Shown here: positions 50,701 through 59,238 of the stretch, one piece after another | How the letters are laid out: every line of letters begins with the position of its first letter | Numbering within the stretch: position 1 is the stretch's first letter | Source: Planococcus citri | Taxonomy: Eukaryota; Arthropoda; Insecta; Hemiptera; Pseudococcidae | Assembly (NCBI RefSeq): GCF_950023065.1 | Contig: NC_088679.1 | Location: 52,638,001 to 52,702,000, forward strand | Reading direction: 5' to 3' | DNA: 64,000 nucleotides | The notes under the pieces: model-generated | Database searches by the model: none | What the model was told of the DNA's origin: nothing | Seen by the model: the letters and a program-made list of their open reading frames with translations, nothing else | Program-made: the position numbers and the translations under genes

Positions 50701-53700
50701 GGGAACTTTCGTTTCGTCGTCCCAAATTCGGTGAAGAATTTTGTCGCCTTCCTCATTATGAATGAGTTCAAATTTACGTCTTTTCTTCCTTTGTATATCT
50801 CTCTGTTTTTTGTTATTAGGAGGTATTTTTTCCTCAAGGATTTCTGTGATTCTCCTACAAGTCATGTCTTTTTTCTGATAGAAGGCGATATCTCTGAGTC
50901 TCTGATGAAGTTCAGGGATGTTTTCGTCTAAGAATTTTACCTCGAATGGCTCGATATTAGTTCGAAAATCGTCTTCTTCTTCAATATCTGAAGAATGAGT
51001 TTCGTTCTCATCTTCAAGAATTTCAGCATTGACATTATTAATTTCTAGTTCAGGTGCTTTGATATCATAAAGCTGTTTATTTGAATAATGCATGTCATAT
51101 ATTAAATCATAGCAGTTTAAGACAGTTATCCAATGGGCTGCCTTCCTATGGGTTTGAGCTATTTCGCGATAACGATTTACTATAGGCAATAGATTTGACC
51201 TGACATGGACCCTTCGGCCATGTAACCAAATTTGAAGTTTTTGAACACATTTAACCAAACTCATCATTTCACGATCAAAGAGCGTGAAATCTTTTTGATG
51301 GTCTTTGAATGAGATAGAAACGAATAGAATAATTCGCTTCTCTTCCTCTTCCATATAGAAGAGTACTCCATTCATTGCATCTATTGATAGTTTCGTATCG
51401 AGAAATAGATCGCCTTCCTTAGGAACTTGCTGTAATTTAAAATCTTTGCGAAATTCAGACTTTAATTTTTCAAAGGCTAGTTGTTGGATCTCTGTCCACT
51501 CAACTGGTACATCTCCTTTTGTAAGTTCGTAAATAGGATTTACGATTTGAGAATATTCCGGAATAAAGTCCCTATATAAGCCAGTATTACCTACAAGAGC
51601 CAGAATGTCATTTTTATTTTTAATCGCAAATTTTCCTTTTTTAGTATGTTTTTTCTCGAAGTCTTCGAGCTTCTTAATTTTTTCGCTCTGTTTGCCGATT
51701 CCTTGATCAGAAATTACGAATCCTAGATGATCTGCGCGATTTCGGAAAAATTGAGTTTTTGTAGGATTAAGCGTAAGTCCATGTTCACGAATCAAGTGGA
51801 AAACTTTTTCTAACCTTTCCATAGTTTCTTCGAAATTAGTGCCAGAAATTTTGATATCGTCGACGTATTTCGTAATACCGTCCTCGTTATCGATTACCTG
51901 ATTAATCATATGGACGAATAGACCTGAAGAGACTTTCAAACCATATGGTAATCGTGTGAATTCATAAATTTGGCCTTCTACCTGAAATGCTACAAACTTG
52001 CGCGATTCAGGATCGAGCACGAGTTGCCAGAAACCTGCTGTGAAATCTAGGGTACAAAATAACCTATCTCCAGCGTTATCATACAGCAAACTCGAAATCG
52101 TATTTGGTTCGGTTAGAACATTTGTTAAAAATTTATTTAATTCATCTGCATCCAGACACAGACGAATATCACCGTTTTTCTTGACTACAGGCGCTAAGGT
52201 GTTTATGTAAGGTGATGTTGAATACCTAATTATTCCTAAGGACAGCATTTTCGCGATCGCTTTCCTTAGTGCTGGAAGAATTTTCTTGCTTGGTCGAAAT
52301 TTTTCTCCTCGCCAAGGCTTAAGATGGTCATTTCCTGGAATGAAATTGAATTTGACCTGTTCTCCAGTATATTTTCCTGGATTTAGACTAAAGATATCGG
52401 AAAATTGTTCTAATCTATCAAAACCTTCTTTAGCCTGATCTTCTGAAATGAAACCATTTTTAGCAGCTTCATTTAGGTCGAGTTTTAAATTTTCTTTAAA
52501 AATGCGCGTAGCTTTTTTACGTTCTTCATTGATTTCTCGATCAATGTCGGTGTATTTTGTATCACTCAAATCTAAAGAATATTGATAATAATAGTTGTAT
52601 TCGTCCTCCTCAGTATCCGTTGATATTGAGAATACGGTAAGTGCATTTTGGAATTCGTCCGGATGCATAAAAGGAATAGTGAATTTTTTACAGAAATTTG
52701 GTTCGCATTTCGCACTTCGGTTGTGAATATCTAACGTCATATGTAGGTAGTCCATAGAGATCCTACCCATGATAAATGTCTGTCCTGGAGCATCTATAAT
52801 GTAGAACGGTACTTTTATAGATTGAGAGCCTATTATCATTTGAAGTTCAATGATATGCGTCGCTGCACATATCAATGAGTTGTCTGCCAATTTAAGCTGG
52901 ACCTTGCGTCTCAACTTAATGAATTTTACCCACTGTGGAGTTTCTTCCAAAAAAGTTTTAACCATTATACGAGATAGAACGTTGGGGAGTGCCCCAGAGT
53001 CAAGTTGGAGTGCAAATTTACGAGAACCGATGATCACTGGTATAACGCATGCAGGATCATTTGTGTGTTGCGTGACTAATTGGATCGAAGTACCTGGGTC
53101 AGGTTCATCGTTGCTGAATAGCGCGGCATTATCGATCGCGTCTATCGATTTAATGTGGCTATTTTTTCTATCTGGTTTAAACCATTTATGATTCCATTGG
53201 ATGTTATTTAAATTTTCGAGTGGTATTTCTCCGAGAACTCGTTTCATTGGAGGGTTGGATATTGAGATAGGGTCGTAATAAATTTCATCTAACGCGAGAT
53301 TTAACGTTTTTTCCGGCAAATATTTTCTCCATTCTTTATTTTGATAACTATCGATGTTTTGCACTGGTGCAATATCGGTTGGCTCTATAGCCGTTCTAGA
53401 ATCAATATGCAGTTGCAAAATCATTTCCGCGATTATGGAATTTCTTATTTCGCGGTATTCTAATATGGAAGGAAAATATCGTCGGATTGCCGGAATATAA
53501 TGAAATTTTGACTCGATCGGTAAGACTTCGGTACGCGATCCTATTGTAGGTCTAATTATCCATTTACCATCGTAGTTAACGGTTTCCATTCTTAAAAATT
53601 TTGTGGAAGGTTTTTTCCAGAATTTTATGTTTCTGTCATTTGCGATTCTGACAAACATATTTTTGAAGTCTATATAACGATATAGTTTTAAAATTGGTTC

Positions 53701-53973
53701 TTCAGGATTCCTAGGTTTTACAAGAGGAAATAGAAGGATGATGCTTTCAGCATCCTTTTGGACTAATACGTCTATAATTTTGTGAATCTGCTCTTCAATT
53801 ACGCGATACGGTTTTCGTGAGTAATTAAATTCTAATTGACCTACCGAAAGGATATATTTCGATTTCGGAGGGAATTGGACGTCAATTATTCTATTGTGAA
53901 TTTTTTCGAGAGGAATTTGATCTCTGAGATAATCGGGTAATTGAGTAGATAATATAACCTGGCCGCGAGCCAT
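47791..53973 (-). CDS. pol: Pol polyprotein: protease, RT, two RNase H, integrase, AT-hook tail
   Basis: 2,060 codons from the first ATG; the frame is open for 35 more codons back to the frameshift site at 54084, the likely true entry. Residues 1-190 look like a degenerate SGNH-hydrolase fold (see findings). Protease: catalytic motif D325-S-G-A. RT about 570-750: Ty3/Gypsy type, motif A D643, YVDD at 703-706. First RNase H: D859 and E902 remain, but the usual TDH triad site reads RSN near 925, so it is probably inactive. Integrase: H-x4-H-x29-C-x2-C finger near 1103-1143, then D1173, D1236 and E1271 (34 residues between the last two, one fewer than usual). Second RNase H of cellular RNase H1 type: D1391, E1435, D1459, D1524, with a basic W-rich handle. 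A GDWV...KIGPFRVI segment near 1579-1630 resembles the integrase C-terminal domain. The last 400 residues are disordered and acidic, with four AT-hooks (KKRGRPPKN near 1774, 1811, 1850, 1902). No frameshift or internal stop is seen. Confidence 0.93.
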   Translation of the reverse strand: MARGQVILSTQLPDYLRDQIPLEKIHNRIIDVQFPPKSKYILSVGQLEFNYSRKPYRVIEEQIHKIIDVLVQKDAESIILLFPLVKPRNPEEPILKLYRYIDFKNMFVRIANDRNIKFWKKPSTKFLRMETVNYDGKWIIRPTIGSRTEVLPIESKFHYIPAIRRYFPSILEYREIRNSIIAEMILQLHIDSRTAIEPTDIAPVQNIDSYQNKEWRKYLPEKTLNLALDEIYYDPISISNPPMKRVLGEIPLENLNNIQWNHKWFKPDRKNSHIKSIDAIDNAALFSNDEPDPGTSIQLVTQHTNDPACVIPVIIGSRKFALQLDSGALPNVLSRIMVKTFLEETPQWVKFIKLRRKVQLKLADNSLICAATHIIELQMIIGSQSIKVPFYIIDAPGQTFIMGRISMDYLHMTLDIHNRSAKCEPNFCKKFTIPFMHPDEFQNALTVFSISTDTEEDEYNYYYQYSLDLSDTKYTDIDREINEERKKATRIFKENLKLDLNEAAKNGFISEDQAKEGFDRLEQFSDIFSLNPGKYTGEQVKFNFIPGNDHLKPWRGEKFRPSKKILPALRKAIAKMLSLGIIRYSTSPYINTLAPVVKKNGDIRLCLDADELNKFLTNVLTEPNTISSLLYDNAGDRLFCTLDFTAGFWQLVLDPESRKFVAFQVEGQIYEFTRLPYGLKVSSGLFVHMINQVIDNEDGITKYVDDIKISGTNFEETMERLEKVFHLIREHGLTLNPTKTQFFRNRADHLGFVISDQGIGKQSEKIKKLEDFEKKHTKKGKFAIKNKNDILALVGNTGLYRDFIPEYSQIVNPIYELTKGDVPVEWTEIQQLAFEKLKSEFRKDFKLQQVPKEGDLFLDTKLSIDAMNGVLFYMEEEEKRIILFVSISFKDHQKDFTLFDREMMSLVKCVQKLQIWLHGRRVHVRSNLLPIVNRYREIAQTHRKAAHWITVLNCYDLIYDMHYSNKQLYDIKAPELEINNVNAEILEDENETHSSDIEEEDDFRTNIEPFEVKFLDENIPELHQRLRDIAFYQKKDMTCRRITEILEEKIPPNNKKQRDIQRKKRRKFELIHNEEGDKILHRIWDDETKVPCLPNELFFDTVDYLHCAYGHVGSNKLDAIFRRTFYHINSLVYIRDICGSCIICKVNKNYANPKTIEYAHIEAFALGDVLSVDLFGPLPAMKNDPKYLLVVKDVFTNRVWLRTLFNIKKRSVCIQMENVVDEIRSRKVRIRKVITDNGCQFTSDSWHNLLESYRIQVAHTNAYNPQSSSVERTMRGIGDKIRVKLNQHYDPQRSHSGWHKVIEEVETEINNTPTSFGFKPNEAWGIEDTISLQFPHQSMKFNFKRELTKIREKMVKNEIPSVSTATCLQRKLDPRTDLIIDADDYVRVTADGACSKNGDASATAGIGICFAPDSLLNVSQRITESEYPISNNLAELTAILTALKILKYNKIQKVKLLSDSNYAIKALNNTISCWQTNNWKNSRNKPVHHEKLFKEIIELKKDFEVVEFIHVFARRHEYTNIIADALAKQAVYNIEERTLQILDMSDKQIIETFIREKRRLKRIEEEYNFNKSHPDPTFFNEGDWVLMTNHKQSSYEKRTSGKFYQKKIGPFRVIQRNGHNCYLLAPTDGSTQDRVSNIRQLTLFITKDNLENLKTEACLKSHIDSRTLEQRIRDFLTDDQQDSDEESEDEVLPSQNPQTEIAITKKDFKKASEAVMKEVNKAAREYRAFARALRAEESELESSELDERIPEGSTLANPEASTSSGANANPPQTQKKRGRPPKNRSENESSDTQNTSNSSGNFDDFPPILEKAKKRGRPPKNKDTPEFEFTNTIEDSDETGALEDSPPTQTKKRGRPPKNTEQSDSPDSIVLTDSELTLEDICPEHISQEYIDNVLESPLNQPKKRGRPPKNSDSSDSQNSTIYTFFEQPIDNTCSEQILPEVSNDITESPPSKLTKPDDSQEILPDSAIGESLPLESQSQNTPRTGAKIARPTSLPSRKKSDRVQARLRRMGPDFKWNKYMDMKAVEYTSDDDKPPYPRFYDMEPDEKSDSEEQKECSIN

Positions 53974-54028
53974 ATAATGGGCTAAACCATCGCCAACCCA
54001 GAAATATTCGCTCAGGATGTCGTCTGTT

Positions 54029-54084
54029 GGGGCGATTATCGCACTAGGAGTTGCCCCTTGGCTACCTAGTGAGTCTCGTTTCCC
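54029..54084 (-). promoter_or_regulatory. -1 ribosomal frameshift signal (GGGAAAC + pseudoknot)
   Basis: The minus strand carries G GGA AAC in the ORF X frame at 54084-54078, a canonical X XXY YYZ heptamer, also used at the gag-pro junction of some primate betaretroviruses. After a 6-nt spacer comes stem 1: CACTAGG (54071-54065) pairing with CCTAGTG (54048-54042). Its loop contains GGGGC (54057-54053), which can pair with GCCCC downstream (54033-54029), forming an H-type pseudoknot. The ORF X stop lies inside stem 1. The -1 frame is open without interruption from the heptamer into pol. Spacing, heptamer phase and structure all fit; function in cells is inferred. Confidence 0.88.
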
Positions 54085-54605
54085 GGTACCAAGTCTTCAA
54101 TATTGGCATCAGAGATTTGAGACGTCACTAGTTGCACATTTCCAGTGAGTGTCTGCTGATCTGAATCAGCAGGCTGGTCACTGGAGAATATGTTATTAAG
54201 CAGGTTACATAAATTTACTTGAGCAGAAAAATCCTCTTGGGGGGATTCCTCGAGAACATATTTGTCTAGGTTTTCATCGAATCGTACCGTCTGCACAGGA
54301 GCAGGTGGTGTATTCGGCGAAGTTTTGGTTCTATTATTGTAGAATTTGTTAGGATTGGTGATTAAATTGCCATTTTTATCAATAGAAAAAGGTTTTGTAC
54401 TCGGCGGCGGAGAATTTTGATTTGTTTTCGGAAAAGAAGGGGGTTGAGCTACTTTAGGCTGATCTGACCTGTCTTTTACCGAATCCGTCGTCGTGTTTTT
54501 ATTATTGTTATTATTATTTGGAGCAAGGCTTTCTTTCGGAAGGAATCCTAAACGTTCTGCTACATTAAAATTTTTCTTAACAGGCTGTTTCGGTTTTTGA
54601 GTCAT
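54066..54605 (-). CDS. ORF X, in-frame Gag C-terminal extension
   Basis: 179 codons from an ATG lying 21 nt after the gag stop, in exactly the gag frame. Only the TAA separates the two: seven sense codons (LLDFWNQ) bridge stop and ATG. The product is low-complexity, with N and P runs and an acidic C-terminus, and no recognised domain or zinc knuckle. It ends at TAG 54068-54066, ten nt after a slippery heptamer that leads into pol. It is either the end of Gag, cut off here by a nonsense mutation, or a separate product made by readthrough or reinitiation. Function unknown. Confidence 0.7.
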   Translation of the reverse strand: MTQKPKQPVKKNFNVAERLGFLPKESLAPNNNNNNKNTTTDSVKDRSDQPKVAQPPSFPKTNQNSPPPSTKPFSIDKNGNLITNPNKFYNNRTKTSPNTPPAPVQTVRFDENLDKYVLEESPQEDFSAQVNLCNLLNNIFSSDQPADSDQQTLTGNVQLVTSQISDANIEDLVPGNETH

Positions 54606-54626
54606 CTGATTCCAAAAATCTAATAA

Positions 54627-56018
54627 TTATTCATGAGAGGGTTGGTACAAATTACTTTGACGTGGTGTAGGTATAATATTGTTTTCATTATATCTACGCC
54701 TCTGAGTTTTATTATTACGAATCGTAATCGGTACCTCATTGTCAGGATCACGTTGAACTTTCGCCAAATTTGTCAACTTTTTAATGAATTTGTCTATAGA
54801 TTGTCCCTCTTCTGACAATTTGCTTTCAAATTGTTCCGGAGCTTTGCCAATTAACATCTCGATAATATCATCCTCATATCCATGACGGTGATGACTGAGC
54901 GAACGAGCCCATCGAATCATGTTATTGGCCATGCTTTTTATATTATTAGACGTTGTAAAATTTAGTTTGCAATATTTCATAGCCTCGTTTTGAGCATGTC
55001 TATCCCAATAAAATTCTAGAAATTTTTGTTTCATTTCGTCGTATCGGGATACGTCATTGACAGTCTCAAGAAAATCGTCTCGATCGGAGGTTGTGATTAC
55101 TCCTTTGAAGGCTATGACTTTATGTTTTTCTGCGACATTTGCTTCCGAAAAATAGTTGTCAAAATGTTTCAAAAATTCGTGAGGGAAAAATAATTTGTCG
55201 TCGCTAAAGTATATGCCTGCATTAATTACTGAACCTGAGTCAATAGCCATGGTTTTAGTTTTTGCAGCGGAAGATGTAGGATTGCGACACATTGATTCCT
55301 TAATATGATTGATTTCTTCAACCATTCTATTACTACCCTCATCGCGGACTTGAGTTTCGTGATTAATTTGAGTAATAGCTTCCGAAATTTGTTGAATATT
55401 AGATGCATTATTCGCGACCTCGGATTGCGTATGTTCGACCGAAATATTAGTTTCACGAAGTTGACCAGATAATTCATCGTACCAGGCAGTACTCTGAAGT
55501 ATGTTTCTTTCAGTTTGAGTCGCTACGTCAGAAATTCTATCAGTCAAATGAATGGTTGCTTTTTTAGTTTCCTTAATCAGGTTTTTAACAGAAGAAATTT
55601 CGCGTTTATTAAATTCGAAATTCGATCTGACTTCAGATTTGAGGGATTCATTCAATTTTAAATTTTTCCGAAAAATTGCGTAAATTTCATCTTTAGTGGT
55701 ATCTCGAAAATCAAGATCAAAGGGCCTTAGATTTTCCTGAGTACCTACACCTTCATCATGAGGCGTGTGATTAATTTCAACTCCAATTGCGCAATCCATG
55801 TCTTGCAATTGATTATTGTCACTAAAGAATGAATGTTCCGAATTTTGGCTATCTTGGTTACTACTCATTTTATAAGCTTTACCGCGATTGGAATTTTGAT
55901 CTATTATGCCAATATCCAATTTGGAATCTCGATCTATTCTGCCGATATCCAAAGTATGTAACGATTTACTTACTCTACTGCGCGTATTTAAAGCTGGAGG
56001 AGTATACATATAGCACAA
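54627..56018 (-). CDS. gag: Gag polyprotein (retrotransposon capsid)
   Basis: 463 codons, the first frame after the leader. Structural protein expected to assemble the intracellular particle that packages the element RNA. Residues about 100-240 are rich in heptad-like E/K/N/I spacing and look coiled-coil. Residues about 272-435 match the retrotransposon Gag capsid pattern, with FFPHEFLKHFDNYF at the start and a central W-R/H helix region. The C-terminus is basic (QRRRY near 446) and could bind nucleic acid; there is no CCHC zinc knuckle. In-frame ATGs at codons 1, 4 and 51 make the true start uncertain. M51 begins a polar segment that looks like a natural Gag N-terminus. The frame ends in TAA at 54629-54627, but the same frame reopens at once into ORF X, so the full Gag may be longer. 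Confidence 0.85.
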   Translation of the reverse strand: MCYMYTPPALNTRSRVSKSLHTLDIGRIDRDSKLDIGIIDQNSNRGKAYKMSSNQDSQNSEHSFFSDNNQLQDMDCAIGVEINHTPHDEGVGTQENLRPFDLDFRDTTKDEIYAIFRKNLKLNESLKSEVRSNFEFNKREISSVKNLIKETKKATIHLTDRISDVATQTERNILQSTAWYDELSGQLRETNISVEHTQSEVANNASNIQQISEAITQINHETQVRDEGSNRMVEEINHIKESMCRNPTSSAAKTKTMAIDSGSVINAGIYFSDDKLFFPHEFLKHFDNYFSEANVAEKHKVIAFKGVITTSDRDDFLETVNDVSRYDEMKQKFLEFYWDRHAQNEAMKYCKLNFTTSNNIKSMANNMIRWARSLSHHRHGYEDDIIEMLIGKAPEQFESKLSEEGQSIDKFIKKLTNLAKVQRDPDNEVPITIRNNKTQRRRYNENNIIPTPRQSNLYQPSHE

Positions 56019-56517
56019 AGTACGAACGCAATACTTCCGACACTCGCGAGAGTTACTTGGAAAATAAATCTGGTGAATTTTAGCAAAATATTGTCGACTA
56101 CCGAAAGAATGGTCAGAGTATCTTAATTATCATAAAAGTTGGGGTGCCGGATGATTGAAATGCGTGAGAATTTTTATAACGATATGAATTCAATCACCTG
56201 CTCTGGCACACGACAAATAAGAAGGGTTTGATGATACGTGGCGCTTAAATTTTTATTGCCAAAAACATCGTGGGAATGATATTCAAATCATCGTATCTTC
56301 CGAGTCAAGGTGTTTCTTTTGAATTGAAAGCCATTGATGGATCGTTTGTTAATTTATTCTGGCGGATGGCGGGGTGGCGGAGGTGTACATTGCCTTACCG
56401 TAGTACGTAATGTATGGGTACAATTGTCAGTTGTTGTACTCGCACGTTCCACCCTAATTACTGTGAAAAGGTGTTCGTTACCCTTTTCTATCTTTCAAGA
56501 ATTGATGTAATCGTGAT

Positions 56518-57126
56518 CAGGGCTGCATACCGATAAACATAAACGGTATTGGTACCCGGTATTGGTATTTAGCATACAGTTCCCAAAATGGTATTGGTAT
56601 TTCGGTATTCTCCAATACAGATTTCGAATTTTGGTATTTTGGTATTGGTATTTTATTCTGTTGTGGATTTTTTTTCGGTATCTGGTATTGGTATTGGTAT
56701 TATACCAATATAATACCGAATAAAAAGTGTGTTTTTAGGCCAGAATTGACAAAGTTTTTCCAATTTTTTTTAGAATTTACACTTTTTTTCCATTTAAACA
56801 CCTGAATTTGGGAGTTCAAGGTTCATCATTATCACTTACAGGTTTTTCCATATGAGTAACTTATTAGTTAATTTATTTATAATTTTATAATCAATCAAAA
56901 AATTCAAAATACCACAACATACCAGTACCAAAATATACCATGAAAATTATTTCGGTATTGGTATTTTGGTATTAATACCGTTTCAAAAACTTTATCGGTA
57001 TTTTGTAAATCGGTACTTCATCTGTCTGCTTATTGGTATTGGTAAAACGGTATTTGTAAATTTTTTCAAAATTTGCCGGTATTGCCGGTATTGGTATTTT
57101 GGTACTTATATCGGTATGCAGCCCTG
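56518..57126. mobile_element. hAT-like MITE nested in the retrotransposon leader
   Basis: The ends are inverted repeats: CAGGGCTGCATACCGATA at the left and its reverse complement at the right. The flanks carry an exact 8-bp duplication ATCGTGAT (56510-56517 and 57127-57134), the hAT signature together with CAGGG termini. The 609-bp interior is low-complexity, built from GGTATTGGTATTTT-like units, and has no transposase. It is non-autonomous and either entered after the retrotransposon landed or was already carried by the source copy. Confidence 0.92.
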
Positions 57127-57346
57127 ATCGTGATTGACAGTTTCATCTGCTACCTGATCTAAAAGAGGGTCTTTCCCTATTCTTGGAAAGGAAGACATCG
57201 TAAGAAACAGATTGAAGCTATCTAAATCTAATTAGCATATTTTCGGATCCCGTACGTAGTCTTTCGATGATTCTGGAAAGAATGTAAGTACATAAAATAA
57301 TGAGGTAGGTACATATAGGTACATGCAATACATAAATCCCTTACGT

Positions 57347-57632
57347 AGTCGCCTCGTGGATCGAAAATTCTAGTGGTTTTGATAGGGTTAAAGAGCATTT
57401 GTTTTGTGCAGATGTTCTTTACCTAGTATCCCGTACGTAGTCACGAGATCGTTTTGAATTAGGCGTGATTTTTAACACAAAGAAGATCCTTCTATCGATT
57501 TCTAATAGGTAGGTACCTTTTTGGCACGCGAGATATATCTCTAAATGTAGTCACCTCGTGGTTCGAAAAGATACTTAGGATTTTTTAGGCTAAAGAATCA
57601 CATTATTTTGTAAGATTGTTCTTTACGAAATA
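57347..57632. repeat. Degenerate tandem repeat around ACGTAGTC
   Basis: Two blocks starting near 57347 and 57547 share the order GTAGTCRCCTCGTGG-TTCGAAAA, then a TTTTAGG-like stretch, then ATTGTTCTTTACG-like sequence. Extra copies of CCCGTACGTAGTC lie at about 57250 and 57430. All are in the retrotransposon leader. Confidence 0.6.
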
Positions 57633-57805
57633 ATTCTAATTTTTTAAATTCGTTTTTTATTAATTAAAAAATGTTATTGAAATGTCCGAGTCGGAAAAAT
57701 TTCATGTTCTAGGATAAGAAATGAATTCGTCTTCGGAAGAAATAATTGCAATTTATCAGGGTTGGCATGTATCTATGAGGCTAGTCAGATATACAGCTCG
57801 GATAC

Positions 57806-58090
57806 TTAGTATTTCCTCTTATATTTTCGGTCTGATTTGACACCTTTAGATGGCAAAATATTTGCCTGAGATGACTTTGTGATCGTAACCAACAAAATCC
57901 CAGTGAGAGTGCACTGGTTTCTCAGCAGATATTTTATTCCTTCAAAAGCGCAAACAGACCACAGATTTTTGCATGGTAGAATATTCATTCGAGATGATTT
58001 CGCGATCGTAACCAACGAAATCCCAATGAGAGTGCACTGGTTTCTCTGAGAATATTCTATCCTTGCAAAAATCAATAAGAGTAAGTCTAT
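57806..58090 (-). repeat. 122-bp tandem repeat, two copies, in the leader
   Basis: The segments containing GATCGTAACCAAC at about 57881 and 58003 share over 100 bp with few differences, including the block GAGAGTGCACTGGTTTCTC. The period is about 122 bp. Confidence 0.8.
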
Positions 58091-59215
58091 TGTATTCGGT
58101 GCTATAATCTTGCTCAAGAATATAGCTTTCTCTGATTTGTTGCAGTTATTTAGGAAATTCACATAAGGAGATTTTTGTAATTTCTTAATTTTTCGGACAT
58201 GGTTTTTTCGAAAACAAGAATTTTTAGTGATTTTACAGTAAAATCAGTTCCGGAAAGGTTTTTAGAATCGCCTATAATTTTGTTGGAAAAGTATTAAATT
58301 TGGAACGAAATGTTAGCTTAAATTTTCAGCGATTCTAATTTTTCGTTTTTTAGTCAGAAAATTACAAAATGCACATAGAAAATTTTTTTAGTTTAGAAAT
58401 TTAAAATAGCCAATAGCCTAATATAGGTTATTTCTAGGTGGTAAGAATTGTTTTTAATTTTTCAGAGTTCAAGATTCCATGTTTTCAATGTTTTTCTCGA
58501 AATCTTCCGAAAATCAATTTTTTGGTGAAAAAATTGCTTTTCCTAAAATTTTCGAGATTGATAAAATTGAATATTTTTCCCCCACATCCACGTGATCGGA
58601 ATTACGCGAATGTTGAAGGAAAAAACCATAATCATGGTAATTTTTACACTCGTGAAAAACAGAATAATATTACCTTATTGTTTGAATTTTAGGTCTCAGA
58701 ACGTAATTTTTGAGTTACAGACTGACACATAAAACTCAATGTTTGTAAATTTCATAACTAAATAGTTCTAAGTATAGAATTAAAAAATTATTTTTATCTA
58801 AAAATATCTAAATTGACCAACACCGTTATTGAAAAAACACGTAACTTAGATATATTTAGGTAGTACAGGGTACACATATGTAGATCTATAGCGAAGACTC
58901 CTACATTGTATCCTGACTATGAAGATGTTAGAGGCGTATCTAATCGGGTTGTAAAATTAGGGTCGCCTATTGTGTATTGTAGTTGCCGAGCAGCTATATA
59001 CACGTAAAAGAAGATTTTAGGTAATTTCTAAATATTTTTAAATTTTGATGAAATACTTGTCGTCGAAGTATTTCAGGCCTAGAAAATATTATCAAATGCC
59101 AAAAATGTTCTAAAAAATTCACATTTAATTTAGTTGGAAGAAATGTTAATTTTGATAATGTGAATTCGAGACTCACCTATAATTTAACTTGCAGAAAGCG
59201 AGTTAAATAAAATAA

Positions 59216-59235
59216 GTCCCACCGCTTGAGCGCCA
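59216..59235 (-). promoter_or_regulatory. Primer binding site candidate
   Basis: On the minus strand, three bases after the LTR end, the sequence reads TGGCGCTCAAGCGGTGGG. It starts with TGG, the complement of a tRNA CCA end, and resembles the TGGCGC-type sites of Gypsy elements. I could not assign it to a specific tRNA. Confidence 0.7.
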
Positions 59236-59238
59236 AAA

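Larger units (their letters stand above)
56019..59215 (-). other. Long leader between PBS and gag
   Basis: About 3.2 kb with no convincing long frame. It holds a 609-bp hAT-like MITE (56518-57126), a pair of degenerate repeats around the motif ACGTAGTC (57347-57632), and two copies of a 122-bp repeat (about 57840-58080). A 118-codon minus-strand open frame (57806-58162) covers the latter pair and repeats a 40-residue block. It has no recognisable domain and is probably a by-product of the repeat. Leader length suggests either splicing to gag or structured packaging sequence; neither is shown. Confidence 0.7.

Noticed and set aside
54084..54629. A separate nucleocapsid gene with zinc knuckle in ORF X
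   Set aside because: No C-x2-C-x4-H-x4-C motif exists in gag or ORF X; only basic and N/P-rich stretches.
59216..59235. Assigning the PBS to tRNA-Lys or tRNA-Ser
   Set aside because: Both share TGGCGC and other pieces, but neither fits the whole sequence from what I can check without a host tRNA set.
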